A DNA stretch of 8,515 nt. Origin: CAYJPV01 sp964396055. Lineage in GTDB: Bacteria > Acidobacteriota > Vicinamibacteria > Vicinamibacterales > JAKQTR01. Below, piece after piece: positions 6,895-8,515 of this stretch; position 1 is the first letter of the stretch, and the number at the start of each line of letters is the position of its first letter. The translations under genes were made by a program, and so were the position numbers. The notes beneath the pieces were generated by a model. It ran no database searches. It had not been told where the DNA came from and saw only the letters and a program-made list of their open reading frames with translations. Location: positions 1 through 8,515 of the forward strand of contig CAYNDV010000179.1 in the NCBI GenBank assembly GCA_964396055.1, in the 5' to 3' direction.

Positions 6895-6900
6895 ATTCTA
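6895..6900 (-). promoter_or_regulatory. possible -10 box of the VWFA-related gene
   Basis: TAGAAT on the - strand (the same hexamer as the asparaginase-like promoter) lies 71 bp upstream of the GTG start. No convincing -35 box is seen. The 122-bp gap 6825-6946 also holds the palindrome at 6918-6929 and a short CCCGG/CCGGG hairpin at 6854-6866. Confidence 0.25.
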
Positions 6901-6917
6901 CGTCCGATCCGGTTAGA

Positions 6918-6929
6918 CGCCGATCGGCG
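6918..6929. terminator. 12-bp palindrome downstream of rtcB
   Basis: CGCCGATCGGCG is a perfect palindrome 18 bp past the rtcB stop. As RNA it gives a 4-bp stem with a GAUC loop, too weak by itself for an intrinsic terminator and without a U-run. It could equally be a protein-binding site upstream of the VWFA-related gene. Confidence 0.25.
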
Positions 6930-6946
6930 CGCGGGGGTTGGACGGC

Positions 6947-8392
6947 TCATCCCTTGATCACCCCGAGGGGCCGCAACCGCGCCACCCGGCGGCCGAGGCC
7001 GGCGCCTTCGACCACCGCCACGACGTCGGCCACGTCCTTGTACGCGTCCGGCATCTCCTCGGCCACGGTCCCCATCCCGGCGGCCATGATCACCACGCCG
7101 CGCGCCTCGAGCTCCGCCAGCACGGATTGGGCACGCACGGCACGCTTGGCCTCGTGGCGGCTCATGCGGCGGCCGGCACCGTGGCACGCCGACCCGAAGC
7201 TCTCCGCGTACGCGAGGGCGGTGCCGGCGAGCACGTAGGAGTACCGCCCCATGTCGCCAGGGATGAGCACGGGCTGCCCGACGCCGCGGTAGGCCGCCGG
7301 GGTCTCCGGATGCCCCGGCGGATAGGCGCGGGTCGCGCCCTTGCGGTGGACGCAGACCCGGCGCCGGCGGCCGCCGATCTCGAAGGTCTCGAACTTGGCG
7401 ATGTTGTGGCAGACGTCGTAGACCACCTCGAGCCCGGCCCGGCCTGCGCCCTTGCCGAACGCCGCCGCGAACCCCTCGCGGACCCAGTGCGTCATGACCT
7501 GGCGGTTCGCGAAGGCGAAGTTGGCGGCGGCGGCCATCGCGCCCAGGTAGGCCTGCCCTTCGCGCGACCCCAGCGGCGCGCAGCAGAGCTGGCGGTCCGG
7601 CAGGGTGATCCCGTAGCGGCGCGAGGCGTCCAGCATCACGCGGAGATGGTCCTCGCACACCTGGTGACCCAGGCCGCGCGACCCGCTGTGCACCATGACG
7701 GTCACCTGGTCCGTCGCCAGGCCGTACGCCCGGGCCGCGTCCTCGTCGAAGATCTCGGACACGTACTGGATCTCGGCGAAGTGATTGCCCGATCCGAGCG
7801 TGCCGAGCTGATCGCGGCCGCGCTCCCGGGCGCGCACCGACACGAGATCCGGCGCGGCACCCGGCAGGCAGCCGTGTGCCTCGATGTGCGCCAGGTCGGC
7901 GTCGGCGCCATACCCTCGGCGGACGGCCCACGCGGCGCCGTCTTCAAGGACCCCGGTCATCTCCCGCGGGGACAGCACGAGATCGCGGCGGGCGGAGCCG
8001 ACACCGGTGGGCACGCGCTGGAAGAGCTGCGCCACGAGATCGTGCATCCGGGGCACCACGTCCGTGCGGCTCAGACCTGAGCGCAGCAGCCGGACCCCTC
8101 AATTGATGTCGTACCCGACGCCGCCCGGCGAAATCACGCCGTCGTCCGCGTCCATGGCAGCCACGCCGCCGATCGGAAACCCGTAACCCCAGTGGATGTC
8201 GGGCATCGCCATCGCGGGTCCGACCAGGCCGGGCAGGTGCGCCACGTGGCAGACCTGTTCGAGACTCTTGTCGGTGCGGATGTCGGCCATGAGGCGGTCG
8301 TCGGCGTACACGAGACCGTCGACGCGCATCTGGCCGTGGCGCGGGATGCGCCAGCGGAAGTCGTCGATCCGTTCCAGCGGGACTCCAGCCAT
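6947..8392 (-). CDS. rtcB: RNA-splicing ligase RtcB with in-frame TGA (selenocysteine) at the active-site Cys position
   Basis: RtcB joins RNA 2',3'-cyclic phosphate or 3'-phosphate ends to 5'-OH ends using GTP and Mn2+, in tRNA splicing and RNA repair. From ATG 8390-8392 one frame runs to TGA 6947-6949, interrupted only by TGA at 8099-8101. Read through, it is 481 aa, the normal RtcB length. Residues before the TGA are the family signature GVGYDIN (91-97), residues after it GVRLLRS (99-105); in RtcB the intervening residue is the invariant Mn-ligating Cys (Cys98 in P. horikoshii). Other catalytic residues are kept: Asp95, Asn203/His204 (GNHFAE), His235 (VHSGSRGLGHQ), His329 (CHNIAK) and the guanylated His404 (ACHGAGRR). 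The start has GGAG 8 nt upstream. A hairpin fitting a bacterial SECIS follows the TGA. A nonsense mutation or base error is the alternative, but would not explain the hairpin. Sec insertion is inferred; SelA/B/C/D are not in the window. Confidence 0.9.
8060..8095 (-). promoter_or_regulatory. bacterial SECIS-like hairpin 3' of the rtcB UGA
   Basis: In the mRNA, GCUCA-GGUC-UGAGC (8082 down to 8069) forms a perfect 5-bp stem with a GGUC tetraloop. Three more pairs (UGC 8085-8083 with GCA 8067-8065) extend it past a bulged C at 8068. A lower stem GUCCG/CGGAC (8095-8091 with 8064-8060) closes the base, with a 5-nt bulge on the 5' side. The loop begins 22 nt after the UGA. The E. coli fdhF SECIS, which binds SelB, also has a GGUC loop closed by CA/UG, about 19 nt after its UGA. 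The loop and stem fix the codons TCA and GGT in a gene that mostly uses G- or C-ending codons. Folding was done by eye. Confidence 0.8.
8099..8101 (-). other. recoded UGA codon, probable selenocysteine 98 of RtcB
   Basis: The codon context is AAT-TGA-GGG. TGA takes the place of the TGC or TGT expected for the invariant cysteine. TGA is an ordinary stop elsewhere in this window (end of rtcB itself, phosphorylase, VWFA-related gene), so a genome-wide code change is excluded and local recoding is needed. Confidence 0.82.
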
Positions 8393-8402
8393 GATCCTGT
8401 CT

Positions 8403-8488
8403 CCCTCGCCTCCAGCCCCTCGCTCCTGGCCGCTAGCCTCTAGCCTCTAGCCTCTAGCCTCTAGCCTCTAGCCTCTAGCCTCTAGCCT
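8403..8488. repeat. 7-bp tandem array between the archease-like gene and rtcB
   Basis: Period-7 units fill the gap between two - strand genes. 8433-8488 holds eight exact CTAGCCT units, with a CTAG remnant at 8489-8492. Units nearer rtcB are diverged but in register: CCCTCGC (8403), CTCCAGC (8410), CCCTCGC (8417), TCCTGGC (8424), CGCTAGC (8431). On the mRNA strand the unit is AGGCTAG, offering an AGAGG-like Shine-Dalgarno motif every 7 nt and TAG stops in all frames. The most diverged unit abuts the rtcB ribosome site (GGAG). Confidence 0.9.
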
Positions 8489-8515
8489 CTAGATATCGAA
8501 CACCACCATTGTCCG
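8489..8515 (-). CDS. 3' end of a probable archease gene (partial)
   Basis: On the - strand the window edge reads RTMVVFDI followed by TAG at 8489-8491. Archease, the activator that speeds RtcB guanylation and turnover, typically ends in a hydrophobic strand plus Asp-Ile, whose side chain and C-terminal carboxylate take part in metal binding. With rtcB directly downstream on the same strand, archease is the best guess. Only eight codons are visible, so another protein with a similar end cannot be excluded. The TAG stop is also part of the tandem array. Confidence 0.5.
   Translation of the reverse strand, partial: RTMVVFDI

Noticed and set aside
8099..8101. TGA as a simple nonsense mutation making rtcB a pseudogene, or two separate genes
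   Set aside because: The stop falls exactly on the catalytic Cys codon, the frame is otherwise intact for 481 codons, and a SECIS-like hairpin follows. A separate downstream gene from the GTG at 8059 would lack Asp95 and residue 98 of the active site. A base error cannot be fully excluded without reads.
8403..8492. CRISPR array
   Set aside because: Units are 7 bp with no spacers; the same applies to the arrays at 35-80 and 200-247.

Overview
The window is GC-rich DNA from a bacterium, most likely an Acidobacteriota member of the Vicinamibacteria type. This is inferred from the large VWFA-related protein (a family expanded in Acidobacteria), the Tat-exported glycosylasparaginase-like enzyme, GC-ending codon use, and short tandem 7-8 bp arrays between genes. 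No taxonomic search could be run.

Layout from left to right. Positions 1-249: the 3' end of an unidentified + strand gene, an 8-bp tandem array, a long compound hairpin and a 7-bp tandem array. 250-1377 (-): Tat-exported N4-(beta-N-acetylglucosaminyl)-L-asparaginase-like hydrolase. 1378-1511: a divergent promoter region whose two sigma70-like promoters lie in exact mirror positions around one dyad axis at 1443. 1512-3653 (+): alpha-glucan phosphorylase, closely followed by a small zinc-ribbon protein (3663-4121). 4259-4669 (+): small secreted protein. 4689-6824 (-): VWFA-related secreted protein, convergent with the previous gene. 6947-8392 (-): RNA ligase RtcB. 8393-8488: a period-7 tandem array. 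8489-8515 (-): the last codons of an upstream gene, probably archease.

The main discovery is in rtcB. The gene is full length (481 codons plus stop) in one reading frame, but codon 98, which encodes the invariant Mn-binding active-site cysteine in RtcB, is TGA. Directly 3' of this TGA the mRNA can fold into a hairpin capped by a GGUC tetraloop flanked by CA/UG, as in the Escherichia coli fdhF SECIS element. All other catalytic residues are present, at or one position from Pyrococcus horikoshii numbering. The simplest reading is a selenocysteine-containing RtcB ligase. A standard gene caller would split it into a 97-aa fragment and a 370-aa fragment. The archease-like gene end just upstream fits the usual RtcB-archease pairing.

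The other genes look like ordinary metabolic and envelope functions: glucan storage breakdown, a periplasmic amidase, and secreted proteins. Three different short tandem arrays each begin at or next to a stop codon, which suggests a genome-wide pattern.
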